Source of the DNA: Pycnopodia helianthoides
Taxonomy: Eukaryota; Echinodermata; Asteroidea; Forcipulatida; Asteriidae
Direction: 5' to 3'
DNA: 64,000 bases
Assembly (NCBI GenBank): GCA_032158295.1
Contig: CM063260.1
Coordinates: forward strand, 14,224,452 to 14,288,451
Shown: positions 36,775-49,205 of the stretch, one piece after another
Numbering within the stretch: position 1 is the first letter of the stretch
How the letters are laid out: the number at the start of each line of letters is the position of its first letter
The notes under the pieces: model-generated
What the model was told of the DNA's origin: nothing
What the model saw: the letters and a program-made list of their open reading frames with translations, nothing else
Database searches by the model: none
Translations under genes and position numbers: made by a program

Positions 36775-37085
36775 TTTGTTTACCTCTTGAGGACAAAGGT
36801 CAAGGGTTATCAGCTGTTGCTGAAAATTCACTGGTTCCGAACGTAAGGGGTGTTCCTATAACTAAGGAGCAAAATACCAGCAAGACCGTGTATCATTGGT
36901 TGGTTTTGTTGAGCGCAAAGTGACAATCCGCTCAAGCTTGATGTCGTGTGCCCACAAGTTATGAGCTTGCGCGCAGGTAATCTTCAAAATTGCGCGTTGA
37001 TTTTTACTTTGCGCCCAACAGTTTTATTTAAGGCTTATTTTGTGCACGAATTTTGGTAAGGACGTGCAGGACTAGAGTAGGAGAA
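36775..37085. promoter_or_regulatory. Bidirectional promoter between the folate-receptor-like gene and ALG3
   Basis: Only 311 bp separate the two start codons. The segment carries four GCGC-cored words (gagcgcaaagtg about 36911, ttgcgcgcagg about 36968, attgcgcgttg about 36990, ctttgcgccc about 37009) that resemble E2F-type sites (TTTSGCGC). No TATA box was seen. A shared promoter is inferred from geometry. Confidence 0.6.
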
Positions 37086-40000
37086 ATGGCACGAGAACAT
37101 GGAGAAAGTGTGGTGAAAAGATGTAGGAATTTAGTGCATGGTCTATTGTTTGATCCCAGTTACCTTTGGATGACAGCTGGAATGCTCTGGTTGGCTGAAA
37201 TAGTTGTAAATATCCTCGTTATCCAGAATGTGAAATGTAAGTTTGACTTTGAGACCATTCGTCTGCATGCTGACCTTATGACCCGAGGGCCCAATTTCAA
37301 AGTAGCTAAGCACAACAAAATTATGCTTACCAGAATAAGGTTACCAGCCAAAAGACCATGTCTTATGTGCAATCTATGACTGGTATCCTGCTTAGTTTTG
37401 CTTAGCAACAAGCTGTTAAGGCCAAAAAGTATACTTTTTTGCTCACAAAGCAACTCTATTAGTATTAATTATGAAATTGGCCACAAAGTGAATGTGAATA
37501 AAATTTCAACTGGTGTTTTTTCTTATCATTACCTGATTTCAGAAGCTAAAATTGTGTTTCTTCATGCCCATAACTATTCTTTTATTTCAGAGAGAAAAAC
37601 GTCCACGCTTTTGTTATTTAAACATCTTGTTCTCATTGAGGTGTGAGCACGTGACGTGGGCATGCAAACATTCGTTTTTCTGATTATTTGTTTCGAAAAA
37701 TTACCCAAGTGACAAAATAGCTAGAAAATCATCTGCTGGGCTTATCAATTTTTCAAAGATGAAATATCAGGCATTTAACTGTTCTCATGATCATCTTCTG
37801 TGCTCCAAACTGATGTTTTTTCAAGGACCTAAATCATGCAACGATTCGTTCATAATCTACTGTATGGGGTCAAATAGGACAGTGTGCCTCTCTGATGCAT
37901 TATCAGATCTGGATGTTGAGGGCATTTTACTGATTCGCACAATTTTCGTATTGCCCACAACTTTGCCGGTGTGCAATTTCCAAGCTGACACTAATGTATT
38001 AATAAGTACCCCTCTAAACCCCTCTAAGTTATATAAGTCCATAACAATTAAAGTCCATAACAATTAAAGTCCAGTGTAATTTCATTGATTTGATTTGATG
38101 CTTTTTGTATTTTTAGATACAGAGATTGATTGGGAAGCATACATGGATGAAGTAGAAGGTGTTATCAATGGAACGTATGACTACATGCAGCTCAAAGGAG
38201 GAACTGGACCATTAGTGTAAGAGGGAAAAAGTAGTCTTGCTGATTCTTAGATAAATAACTTGCAGTATCGCCTCAAACCGCCGGGCCATTTACTCACCGG
38301 ACTGCCCTCAGGTTTTACACATACTAGCACTAGCATTTCACACCAAACAGCTGTAGATAGAGTCCGATCTAAAGACTTTGATGGTCTAAAAATAACCTTT
38401 GGTCACCATTGAAAAAAATGGAGTAATCTACTTTGGAAGGTTTAGTGGTTGGAAATCAAATTCACAGAACTGCAATTTTCTGTTGAATATCGACCATTGT
38501 ATGAGCAATGCATTTTATGCACAATAATGTGTACGGTAATGGGGACCATGCTTACATTCGCCGTGCTTTTGATGTGTTTTTACAAACTTTTGAAAGGAAT
38601 TTACATTATAAGGGAATTTAGTTGTTATCAAGTTGGTCCTTTTCAAGGGCGATACTGTTAAAAGGTCACTGTTTTGGAATCAGGGTATTAAACGGAAGTG
38701 AAGTTTTCACAACTGCAAAGTGCATGATGTTGAATTAATTTACTCTTTTGTAGAATGTATTTTCATGGTGTTTAAAAATTTACTTTTATTACTTTTAATG
38801 ATGTGAATATAAACTAAATGATAGTCTCCAATATTGTTGGTCAATTACTGCTTTCTTTTTATTTATTTCCCCTTAGTTATCCTGCAGGGTTTGTGTACAT
38901 CTTTATGGGGCTGTATTACATAACGGACAAAGGACAGAATATAAGACTTGCTCAGTTCATCTTTGCTGGTCTCTACTTGGTAACTCTTCTACTTGTCTTC
39001 AGAATCTACAACAGAACGAAGAGGGTAGGTTCTCTCTCTAGGACTCTTGTTAAGATTTCAGCGATGATCAAATGTTCAGGCCTGACATTTGATGGAGGTA
39101 TAAGAGGTAATTGCCTTGGTGCTCCTCGCCATTGCCTTGGTGCCCCTGGCCATTGCCTTGGTGCCCCTGGCCATTGCCTTGGTGCCCCTGGCCATTGCCT
39201 TGTAGCCCCAGGTCAGTGCCTTGTGCCCCTGAAATGTTCAAGTAGAAGTTAAAATGTTTAGATTGCGTGGCCAGGACACTGCCTCTGATTGTGTCAGGTT
39301 TTGACTGAAGTGTAGAATAAGCGAATTCCAGGTTTGACTATTGACTTTGTTTTTGAATACTTTCTTGTAGGTTCCGCCGTACGTCTTATTCTTCATGTGC
39401 TGTGCGTCTTATCGTATCCATTCCATCTACATCTTGCGGATGTTCAATGATCCTGTAGCGATGTTTTTCCTTTATCTGGCACTAAATCTTTTTATGGATG
39501 GGAGATGGAACTGGGGTTGCTTTTGGTTCAGGTGAGACAATTAGAATGGTTGGTTTATGGTTTAATCACCTTCAGGTGGGTATTCCGAAAAATGTTTGCA
39601 ATATTATTTTTCTGAACTTTCTGGAGCTTCTGGAGTAATCACTTTCCTTTGAAATTATTGTTGCCACAATGAAACCCTGACTTGACAAAGGAAAGACAAC
39701 ACATTGAGGATTAAACACCCCCAGTCTTCTGCTTCTGCCCAGTGTAAAATGTTCTCCCTTTGAGGATGATCAGTGGGGTTTTAAGAAAACCAACCCATAC
39801 CTCACTATGACACAACAATAGCAGTGTGAGGCACACACACCTCACGTTGCCACAACAGTGGCATTTTGAGGCACACACATGCTGATGTAGAGAGTTGAGC
39901 CATTGCTCAATGTGCTTCAATGAGTGGCAATCTGGAGAAGCCACCAGTGCCCAATTTTATAGAGCTGCTTAAGCAGAAAATATTGCTTAACAGTTTTCTG

Positions 40001-42728
40001 CCGAGCAAAAATCAGCAGGATAACAGTCACAAATATGTCCATGTGACAAGGTAGTTTGGCCGGTAACCTTATTCTGGTAAGCATCATTTTGTTGTGCTTA
40101 GCTACTTTTTGTACTTAAGCAGCTCTATGAAATTAGGCCCAGCTGTACTTTAAGTGCATTGCAGATTCTTTTGGTTGATGAGATGAGGTTCTCACACTTG
40201 TTACTTTGGTAACTCTGTTCATACCATCATGTATTTGTTTCAGCATTGGTGTGTCAGTGAAGATGAATATTCTGCTCTTCTCTCCTGCTCTACTTCTATT
40301 GCTACTGACTGAGTTTGGTTTCTGGGCAACCATCCCACGACTACTCATCTGTGCAGTCATACAGGTACAAACCCCTTTTATTCTTAACCATTTCAGAAAA
40401 ATTTTAAGCTAATCATCAACCTTTTTTTCCTTCCTTGAGAGATGTTTTCAAGTAATGATTCAGGAGTGATACTTCATTCTTGTAAGGGCAAGTTATTCCC
40501 TCGGTAGGCCCTATAGGGTACCTTTATGAGGGAAATTAAATTTTGTACTGGAGTACTTCAAGGGGCAACAAAGGCAATGACCAGGGACATGGAGGCAATG
40601 ATCAGGGGCATGGAGGCAATGGCCAGGGGCATGGAGGCAATGACCAGAGGCATGGAGGCAATGGCCAGGGGCATGGAGGCAATGACCAGGGGCATGGAGG
40701 CAATGATCAGGGGCATTGAGGCAATTGCCAGGGGATATGAAAGCAACGCTGTGCCTCCGTGAGACCAAAACTCAAATGTTGAGCAAATGATGTAGAATTC
40801 TGCTAGGCTCAGGAATGCTTCTAAAACATAGTCAATAAAAGACCCTCTGACCATCAGAGCAAGAAGTACTAAAACTAGTTACTTCTTATTATTCACATTA
40901 TACAAAGCTTCAACCATTACTTTGTTCAATTTTCAGGGAGAATTATCTCTGTCCTAAACTGATTACCATATTAATCATGATCTCAACAGGTTGTTGTTGC
41001 AGTCCCATTCCTTCAAATTAATCCATCTGGATACATCATCAGATCTTTTGATCTTGGCCGACAATTCTTCTTCAAATGGACAGTCAACTGGAGATTCGTA
41101 TCCGAAGACCTTTTCCTGAATCGATATTTCCAGTTGTCGCTTCTTGCATTACACGTCATCCTTATAGCTTTATTCGTCATACATCGCTGGAACAGGTACA
41201 ACATTTTTATTTTGAATTTGCTCATTTTGATTCTGGTCTAGTAAAAAATGTTATTCTACAAGCCATGCATTCTTGAGCATTTCCCCTAAAATTCGACCCC
41301 GTTAATCTGTTCCTATGTTCTTTTTCTCCAGGAGGCGAGGTGGAATTTTCGCTCTCTTACCAAAACCCAAAGAGGAGGAAAGGACAATCGTCATAGGAGA
41401 TAATTATATCCTTTGAAACTTTTGGTTTGCTGCAGAGGTTTTGTTGCGTTTAAAATCTTCAGGGTTGAGACTTGTATCTGAAATCAAACTTTTTTGTGTC
41501 TGCCTGCTGGTGAAAATAGCTGTCATTTTCTTCAGATATAACTAAATCATGATCTTTGATTTACTTCTCTAGTGCTGAGGATACTGTTCACTAAAGCTCC
41601 CTGGAATCTGTAACTGCAGGTGTTACCAACAGTTGAAATGCCAACTTTTCAACCTACATACATTCATACGTATACAGGATTTATAAAGCACCTCTACATC
41701 AAGAACATAGCGCATTAGATTGAATACAAATAATTTTCAATATACTTTTTGAAAGTGTCAGATTCTCTGACGGAGACAGTGAGTGCCTTCCGGGTTTGGG
41801 GAGCAAAATGAGAAAAGGTGCGACTTAATGCAGACTTGAGCAACTTGACAAAGTTTGGTTCAACGTGCCTCATAACTTGGATCCTATATGCAGTGACTCT
41901 CACTCCTGCATCTATCATTTGATTGTAGCTTCACTTAGTCTGTATCTATTTCATCATAATGTTATTTCCTTAACCCCACTGCACATATCGTTGGAAGTCT
42001 TTTTGCAGCTAATTTCATTGGTGTGGCATTAAGTAGATCACTTCACTACCAATTCTATGTCTGGTACTTCCACACTTTACCATACCTTCTCTGGACGACA
42101 AATTTGCCATCTGTCCTCAGGTAAGATAAAAAAAAATGCTGGAAATCATTCCTTCTAATATCTTCACTTTTGACAACTGTTTCACACTTTTGTTGTGAAA
42201 TGGTGCTTTAACTTTATCAACATTTTCTCAATCGTACACAGAATACTCTTTTTTGTGACTCCCCCACAAAAAGAGTACATAAAAATGTTGACTTTTTCAC
42301 CTATTGGGGATGTGTGTAGACTGCCGCTATTATAAGCAGAACTTTAAATCCAGACTAGGGCATGATGAAGTCATCAGCTATGTACTTGGGTAGGTTTCTA
42401 CTGCTATTTTAAGAGCAAAAAGACTTGTCCTGTGGTACAATTCTTCTGAACATCTGATGTCATTACTTTCTGACAGATCGATAAAAACTTTCATAGACTG
42501 TCTGAAGTTAATATAAACTTTTCATATATTTGTTTTTGTTGTTTATATTTTTCTCATGTTAGGATTTTGATTTTGGGTGTGATTGAGCTGTGTTGGAACA
42601 CCTACCCATCAACATCTCTAAGCTCCGCCTCCCTCCATGTCTGCCACGCCCTTATTCTCCTTGCTCTGTGGTTTAAGCGTCCAATCACCAAAGAGGATTT
42701 AGCTCAGGATAGTTGGAAATCAAAGTAA
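37086..42728 (+). CDS. ALG3: Dolichyl-P-Man:Man5GlcNAc2-PP-dolichol alpha-1,3-mannosyltransferase, nine exons, complete
   Basis: The exons are 37086-37236, 38117-38216, 38877-39024, 39371-39531, 40244-40364, 40990-41195, 41332-41405, 41985-42120 and 42563-42728. All join in one frame to give 420 residues (human 438). ALG3 is a multi-pass ER membrane enzyme. It adds the first lumenal mannose to the N-glycan precursor, using dolichyl-phosphate mannose. Diagnostic blocks in order are [122 protein letters not shown] and [11 protein letters not shown]. The last bases give a charged cytosolic tail rather than a KKxx signal. The start MAREHGE was chosen because it begins the conserved reading and no upstream ATG lies in frame. 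Intron 7 is AT-AC; the others are GT-AG. Confidence 0.97.
37286..37482. mobile_element. MITE, family A, in ALG3 intron 1
   Basis: The left end agggcccaatttcaaagtag and the right end attatgaaattggcca are inverted copies; the body has the family word ctaagcacaacaaaattatgc. It begins about 50 bp after the exon 1 donor. Confidence 0.75.
39108..39232. repeat. 21-bp minisatellite in ALG3 intron 3
   Basis: About five to six units of ggccattgccttggtgcccct run head to tail, with one or two substitutions in the edge copies. The unit is the reverse complement, with four or five mismatches, of the array in intron 5. Confidence 0.9.
39946..40140. mobile_element. MITE, family A, in ALG3 intron 4
   Basis: The left end agtgcccaattttatagagc and the right end gctctatgaaattaggccc are inverted copies, with gcttaagcagaaaatattgc inside. 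It ends about 100 bp before exon 5. Confidence 0.8.
40573..40736. repeat. 21-bp minisatellite in ALG3 intron 5, inverted relative to intron 3
   Basis: About seven to eight units of ggcaatgaccaggggcatgga run head to tail. The leading sequence (gtacttcaaggggcaacaaa) matches the edge of the dispersed repeat at 15945-16038, so the array probably grew from the end of such an element. Confidence 0.9.
41406..41984 (+). other. AT-AC, U12-type intron of ALG3 (intron 7)
   Basis: The intron starts ATATCCTTT and ends ACTGCAC. TTTCCTTAAC, a perfect minor-spliceosome branch sequence, lies at 41965-41974, so its adenosines are 11-12 nt from the 3' end. Splicing here gives [17 protein letters not shown], aligned to the human ALG3 pattern NQIVSTLFTSNFIG. 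No GT-AG pair at this junction keeps both the frame and the conserved residues. The 579-bp intron is in phase 1. Confidence 0.92.
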
Positions 42729-45390
42729 CTTAAAACTGCTAGGTAAATAAATACTCAAATGGTGCTCTAGCCTTTATTGGTTAAAAGTTGTATGGGTTTT
42801 AAAGATTTTAACAGTAATGAAAATTAATAAAAGATCTGAGATAATTTGTTTCCCTCCATTCTTGGTTGGATTTATTCACTGGGTATTGTCCTTAGCTTGA
42901 TGCCTGCTGTTTTGGTAATCAGATTTATTGTGTGTTACTGTAGAGGGTGCATTTTAAGCGACATGCATGTGGTTGGACATGCACCATATATCTTTACTTC
43001 AAATTTGATTCCTAAAATGGCAGACAACTAGCAGACAGTAGCTGCTGATGATGTCAGTGCAAGGGGCAGTATGATGTTTTCAAAGGGTAATTCAAATCCC
43101 CTACTTTTACAAGATTAATACTGCAAACTTGTGAAAATGTCAATTAAATTGTGAAATCAAGTGGTTTTTGAAAACAAATCCTGCGTCGAATTTTACTATT
43201 TCTTAAACAAAATATTTTACAACCTTTCCACAAAACAAAGTACTTTTGAAATTTACTTTTAATAGAAATTGAAACAGACCACGTATCCCGTTTACTTCCA
43301 ATTTTTTCTGTAATCAAAATGTATTTAGTTTTTGTCCCAGATGTATCGATCCAGAACTGTACTAATTATTCCTAAAGTATGTACAATGGTTTTTGAATTC
43401 TAACTAAATTTATATGTTAGGGTCTTGTCACTTGAGGTAATTTTTCCAGGCAACTTGAAGGCAACCAGCTGCACTGTATGCTGATGGTTTACTACAGTAG
43501 CACAAGAGATTATTTTTCTTGAAGTGCCTAATCATTCCAAATAAAATTACCTGAAAGTGAAGTGGGAATGTTTTTTTTCTCTTTGAGATTGCCTGGAACT
43601 GGTTGCCTGGGGATACATGTCCCTTGGGGTGCTTTGAACAGGTACCCCTGTATTAAATTGTAAAGCACATTAATAGCCGAGTAGTCTGAAATAAAACTAA
43701 GGTGAAACCATTAGCGACTCCCATTGCTCAAATCAGGCACTTATCAGCAATAGTGAAATGCAGGCATTAAAAGTGAAGACGACCCCAAAATTAGCCAATG
43801 TATCAATGTGATGTGATGTCAAAAACATTCTGGATAAATACTTACCTTTTGTAGGCCTAAATTAAGTGGTAGTCAAGAGCTCTTCTTCTCATCTGTTTGT
43901 TGAGCAAGAGCTTTTTCCAAACCTGGGTTTTAGGCTGCGGCCAGCTCCAGGGTTCTGTTTGATGTTGGAAACACCTTGCATAATGCACACTGCTCCAAAG
44001 ATTGATGATGGAGCTGAAGCTAGAGCCCATGCAGGGTTTGGAAAAGGCTCCTGATAAACACAGTACTGAGTTTTGGCAGGAAGTGCCTGGTTTTGGGTTA
44101 GAGCCTGAATTGTCTCAAGCATAAAGCGTTATACTATCAGTGTTTATCAGAGCCATTACACTCACAACTAGTCTCCATAATATTACTCAATACCACCCTA
44201 TATTACTCCATCTAATCAGTGTTACTGTCAGGGAAAATAGTTGGGTACTCATGAGAATTGGTGTTGATAATTCCTTATGCACACAGGGAACCAGACACAG
44301 ATACACGTTTGTCATGATTAAAAAGCAATACTGAACTCACTGTGTAACATGTTATGTTTAAATACATCTATGATATCATATAGTTCAAGTCGGGTGCTGT
44401 ATTCGACTTGTGTCAAGTCGTTAAATGTTCGTTAATTGTTCGTTGCAGTGGATATCAAAATGGCTCTCCTGCGACTCTCACGATTGCTGCTCTATTGGAG
44501 ACTGCCCTCTTGAGACTGCTGCTCCTGACGACTAAATGGGCCTTAGTCATGAGAGCAGTAATCTTGGTGGAGCCAGCAGTCTCACTCTCGAGAACTGCAG
44601 CAGTCTCATGAGGGAAAGCCATTAGTATCTTTGCAACAAACATTAAACGACTTGTCCACAAGTGTTGATTTGTATGGTCATTTAATAAGAGAATGCAAGG
44701 AAACAAGTAATGTATGAACCAAAATACAGATTTTTTACATTATTTTGGATGTCATTTGTGTTATCATTCTTAAAATATGGCAGTCTGACTTTTTACCACA
44801 TGAAAATTAGCAATCATGTGACTTGGCTGAATATAACATCACTTTTGGATCATGATATAATGCAAAGGGCACTTTAATTTGCTTATTTTGTGCTTTTGAA
44901 AATAAAATAAAAGAACTTGGAAATACATTTAAGACTTCCTACCGTGTTTTGTGTAATATATATATATATTTTAAATGGCCACCCCACACTTTCAATCTAC
45001 CTTGATTTGTTAAAAGTTTTTTTTGGGGGGGGGCAGAGGGGGAAGGGTCTTATTTTTCCTCTTTTGGGGTAAGGTGGTATGGAAGAATGACTTTCATTCA
45101 AATTCAATTATATTGCATCATTATTATTGAAAAAGGGGGAACAAATTTCCTCAGACTCCCCATGCACCCCCCCACCAACCAAAAGCTATTGATTTTACAT
45201 AAGAAAGGAAAACTTGTTAAAGGATACCCATTAGAAGTAGATTTTCTTTTCACTTCAATAAAATATTCAAATTTACTTGTTAATCTGCACCCCAACAGTT
45301 TACGGCTATAGAGAAGTTCTCCCTCCCCTCTTTCACCTCAACTTTTAAATTAAATTGATCTCAATAGAGGGCGCCCGCGCTATCTCCTTT
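42729..45390. other. 3' flank of ALG3 and following intergenic DNA
   Basis: Poly(A) signals AATAAA at 42746-42751 and 42826-42831 could both serve ALG3. Imperfect inverted repeats are seen at 43908-44052 (gagctttttccaaacctggg against cagggtttggaaaaggctc) and at 44459-44620 (ctctcctgcgactctcac against gcagcagtctcatgaggga). A short (AT)n and G-rich stretch lies at 44957-45060. No coding region was recognised. Confidence 0.5.
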
Positions 45391-46269
45391 CAGAATCGCG
45401 CATGCGCACTCAATATCTGGCTGTCAACAGCACAAAAAGCCCGATTAGGATTATTGTCGTCTGCTCACGAGTATCTTCAAATCAAAGTATCTTCACCCCA
45501 GAATCCTTGTAAGTACGCATTTTCCGTCCATTTATAAAGGGTTGCATCTAGAAAATAGTTTATATGTCTTTTGGCGTGTATCGTTAGGGTTAAAGTATTC
45601 AAAGGAAAGTTTATTATTTAGCAATGTTTTTTTGTTACAGTATACACATAATTATAATTCACGTTGTCGTCGGTCTTCTGACTACCGATATACCATCATT
45701 TAAGTTCATGATCTGACTGACCGTCATACCTTCAGCAGTCTCCGTTGCTCTGCCAATGGCAGTTAACCAGCAGTACGCAATGGAGACTGACGTCCTATCC
45801 AGGCCTAACACTCACTCAAAACATACCCTGGTACTGTCAGTGTCATGACTGTCCATCATGTCCATGTATTGTTATTGTAGCATAAATAGAGCAAGCTTGC
45901 TCTATCACTTTAGTTTTATCAGTCTATGCATATAGTCAGTACTAAGGCCCTAATACTTTAAAGCAAATCAAATATTCTAGTCTACACCGTTTTCGCAGAA
46001 TCAGTGTCACCAAACTTTACTGACACCTCAACAACAAGCCTAAACAACTCACGGGAAGTTATACTAAACTGCCTGGAACAGACACATCGTCTTTGCTCAC
46101 AGTGTAGAAATTCTTGACTTTAACGTCAAGTTTCTTTCAAGATTCTTTGTCATTAGCACATACGTTAACTGCACTTCTCTAGCTTGAAGTTTTTTAACAA
46201 TACCCTGCTCCAACAATAATCACTAAACACATGTTGCTAGTGAATGCGTTGCTGAGTGATAGTGATAGT

Positions 46270-46385
46270 ACATTTCCATAATTCAATGACTAAGGTAGTT
46301 ACAATAATCGTAACCCTCGATCCAATCGTACCTATTGGGAGGATCAAGAATTATGATTATAGCAACTACCTTGGTCTATGAATGG
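46270..46385. mobile_element. Inverted-repeat element (CTAAGGTAGTTACAATAATCGTAA)
   Basis: The left side caatgactaaggtagttaca ataatcg is mirrored by attatgattatagcaac and taccttggtctatgaat. The copies flank a core of about 40 bp. It is non-coding. Confidence 0.6.
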
Positions 46386-46639
46386 TTGGAACGTATGGAC
46401 AATGAAAGCTCAGATCAATTTTGTTTTAAAATAGTAGTAATGAAATTAAAGACAACAATTATTATAATATTTGAGAGAGACTGTATGTACCTTCAAAACC
46501 TAGTTAAGTTTAAAAAGTAGATAACTTTTTTATGCAAAGTACAAAATACTGATTACATCTAGAAAATATCATTTGAAGATCCACAAAATCACAAGTGCTT
46601 AGGTAGATCCAATGCTGAAATCAAACTAACTGTTGGTTC

Positions 46640-49205
46640 CCTCTACCTACAGTTATATGTATCCATTGCAACCAGACACCCTACTATTCACTTTTCAGAT
46701 CCGCCCCCTTTATGCCCCTCTTTTCTAACTACATTTATTTGTATCTATAGCAACCAAAAAAAACCACTGTTCACTTCTCAGGTCGGCCCCCTTTATGCCC
46801 CCTTTATTTCTACATTTATCTGTATCCACTACAACCAGAGACCCCACTGTTCACTTTTAAGATCCCGCCCTTTATACACCCCTTTATTACTACCTACATT
46901 TATTTGTATCCATAGCAACCAAAACCCCACTGTTCACTTTTCAGGTCCGCCCCCTTTATGCCCCCTCTTTTCTACCTACATTTATCTGTATCCATAGCAA
47001 CCAAAGACCCCACTGTTTACTTTTCAGATCTGCCCCCTTTATACACACCTCTCTTCTATAATCTATCACAAAAGCAACCAAACACCCATTTTTATGACTC
47101 GATTTTGATCATCAAACTTGTAGGATGTACTATTTGTAGGATTTACGCTTCAAAACTTGAATTTGCCCAAAACTATAGTAGCTAATAACACCATGTGTAA
47201 CAGCAGCCAAATGTAAAATGCACTTTTGAGTGTGTGTGTTTTTGTACACCATGCATTAAAATCAGAAAAGGTTGTTAAAATTATGCACTGTTAAATTATT
47301 TTTCTTTTTGTTTTCTCACTACAGATGCTTCTTGGTTCTTGTACATAATGTTCTCGGGTTGAACTCTGTGACTGTATGACTCAAAATCAACCCTTCACCA
47401 TAGAACTGTCAGCTTTTACCTCAGTCACCCTGCTAAATAACGCTGGTAAGTTTTTCTCAAACAATTCACATTCTCTCCTTAGTTCTGGTAATCTGCAATT
47501 GATCCTGAACCATTTACATGTACCACTCTGTTTATCTTCAGATCTGTATCCTGCGTGCATTTGTCTGCCATTCTAGGCCCACCCTGAAAATGGTGTTACC
47601 CCTTCTACTTTAAATCTGTATCAAACCCAAACCCCTCTTGTTTGCTATGGACTCGCCTCAAACATTACCTGTTAATATAATGTGTATCAAAGTCCGAACA
47701 TGTACCCTACATTTACTTGTTTACTATTATAGACCCGAATCCAAGCACATTTTCCCCCTTCTACTTTAAATCTGTATCAATCCTAAATATTCACCACTTT
47801 CCTGCCAATTCTAGACCCGCCCCAAACATGTTACCTCTTTTACTTGTAATGAAAGTGTAATCCCATACTTTTACCCCATTTGTCTGTCAGACTAGACCCG
47901 CCCCAAACATTTGACCCCCTTTACTTGAGATCTGTATCAGTTTCAAACATAAACCCCACTTGTCTGCCATTCTAGACCCACCCCAACATGTTACCCATTT
48001 ACTTCAGATCTGTATCAATTACAAACATGTACCCAACTTGTCTGCCAGTGCCACTATGGACCTGCCACAAACACTTTACCCCTACTAGTCTACTTCAAAT
48101 CTGTATTAACCTGAAACATACATGTACACCCCACTTGTATGCCATTGGACCCGCCCCAAACATTTTACCCTGTCTACCCTCAAATCTGTGTCCCACACTT
48201 GCACCCCACTTGTCTGCCATTATGGACCCGCCCCAAACTTTTACCCCTTCTACTTCAAATCTGTATTAACCTGAAACATACATGTACACCCCACTTGTAT
48301 ACCCCTTCTACCCTCAAATCTGTGTGAATCCCAAACTTGCACCTCACTTGTCTGCCAACATGGACCTGCCCCAAACTTTTCACCCCTTCTACTTTAAATA
48401 TGTATCAATCTCAAAACATACACCCCACTTGTATGCTATCGGACACGCCCAAACATTATACCCCTTCTACTTCAAATCTGTATCAATCCCAATCATGCAC
48501 TCCACTTACCTGCCTTTCAAGACACACACCCAATGTGTTACCCCTAGTCTACTACAAATCTGTATCAATCCCAATCATGTACTCCACTTGCCTGCCTTTC
48601 AAGACACACCCCCAGTGTGTTACCCCTAGTCTACTACAAATCTGTATCAATCCCAATCATGCACTCCACTTGCCTGCCTTTCAAGACACACCCCCAGTGT
48701 GTTACCCCTAGTCTACTACAAATCTGTATCAATCCCAATCATGCACTCCACTTGCCTGCCTTTCAAGACACACACCCAATGTGTTACCCCTAGTCTACTA
48801 CAAATCTGTATCAATCCCAATCATGCACTCCACTTGCCTGCCATTCAAGACACACCCCAGCGTGTTACCCCTAGTCTACTACAAATCTGTATCAATCCCA
48901 ATCATGCACTCCACTTGCCTGCCATTCAAGACACACCCCAGCGTGTTACCCCTAGTCTACTACAAATCTGTATCAATCCCAATCATGCACTCCACTTGCC
49001 TGCCTTTCAAGACACACCCCACTTGTATGCTATCGGACCCGCCCAAACATTATACCCCTTCTACTTCAAATCTGTATCAATCCCAATCATGCACTCCACT
49101 TGCCTGCCTTTCAAGACACACACCCAATGTGTTACCCTAGTCTACTTCAAATTTGTATCAATCCCAATCATGCACGCACTTGTCTGCAAATCTCACCCTA
49201 CTTGT
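46640..49205. repeat. Tandem repeat of 80-84 bp units, old copies at the left and near-identical copies at the right
   Basis: From 48480 to about 49140 units of about 80-82 bp recur with few differences (actacaaatctgtatcaatc, ccaatcatgcactccacttg, cctgcctttcaagacacacc, gtgttacccctagtct). From 47580 to 48480 the copies are more diverged (gacccgccccaaac replaces the aagacacacc block). From 46640 to 47080 the units carry tttatttgtatccatagcaa and ttcaggtccgccccctttat. The shared skeleton ATCTGTATC-AT, ACCCCACT, CCGCCCC shows one family with a gradient of homogenisation. Open frames through it (48282-49271) encode repeated nonsense peptides. Confidence 0.9.
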
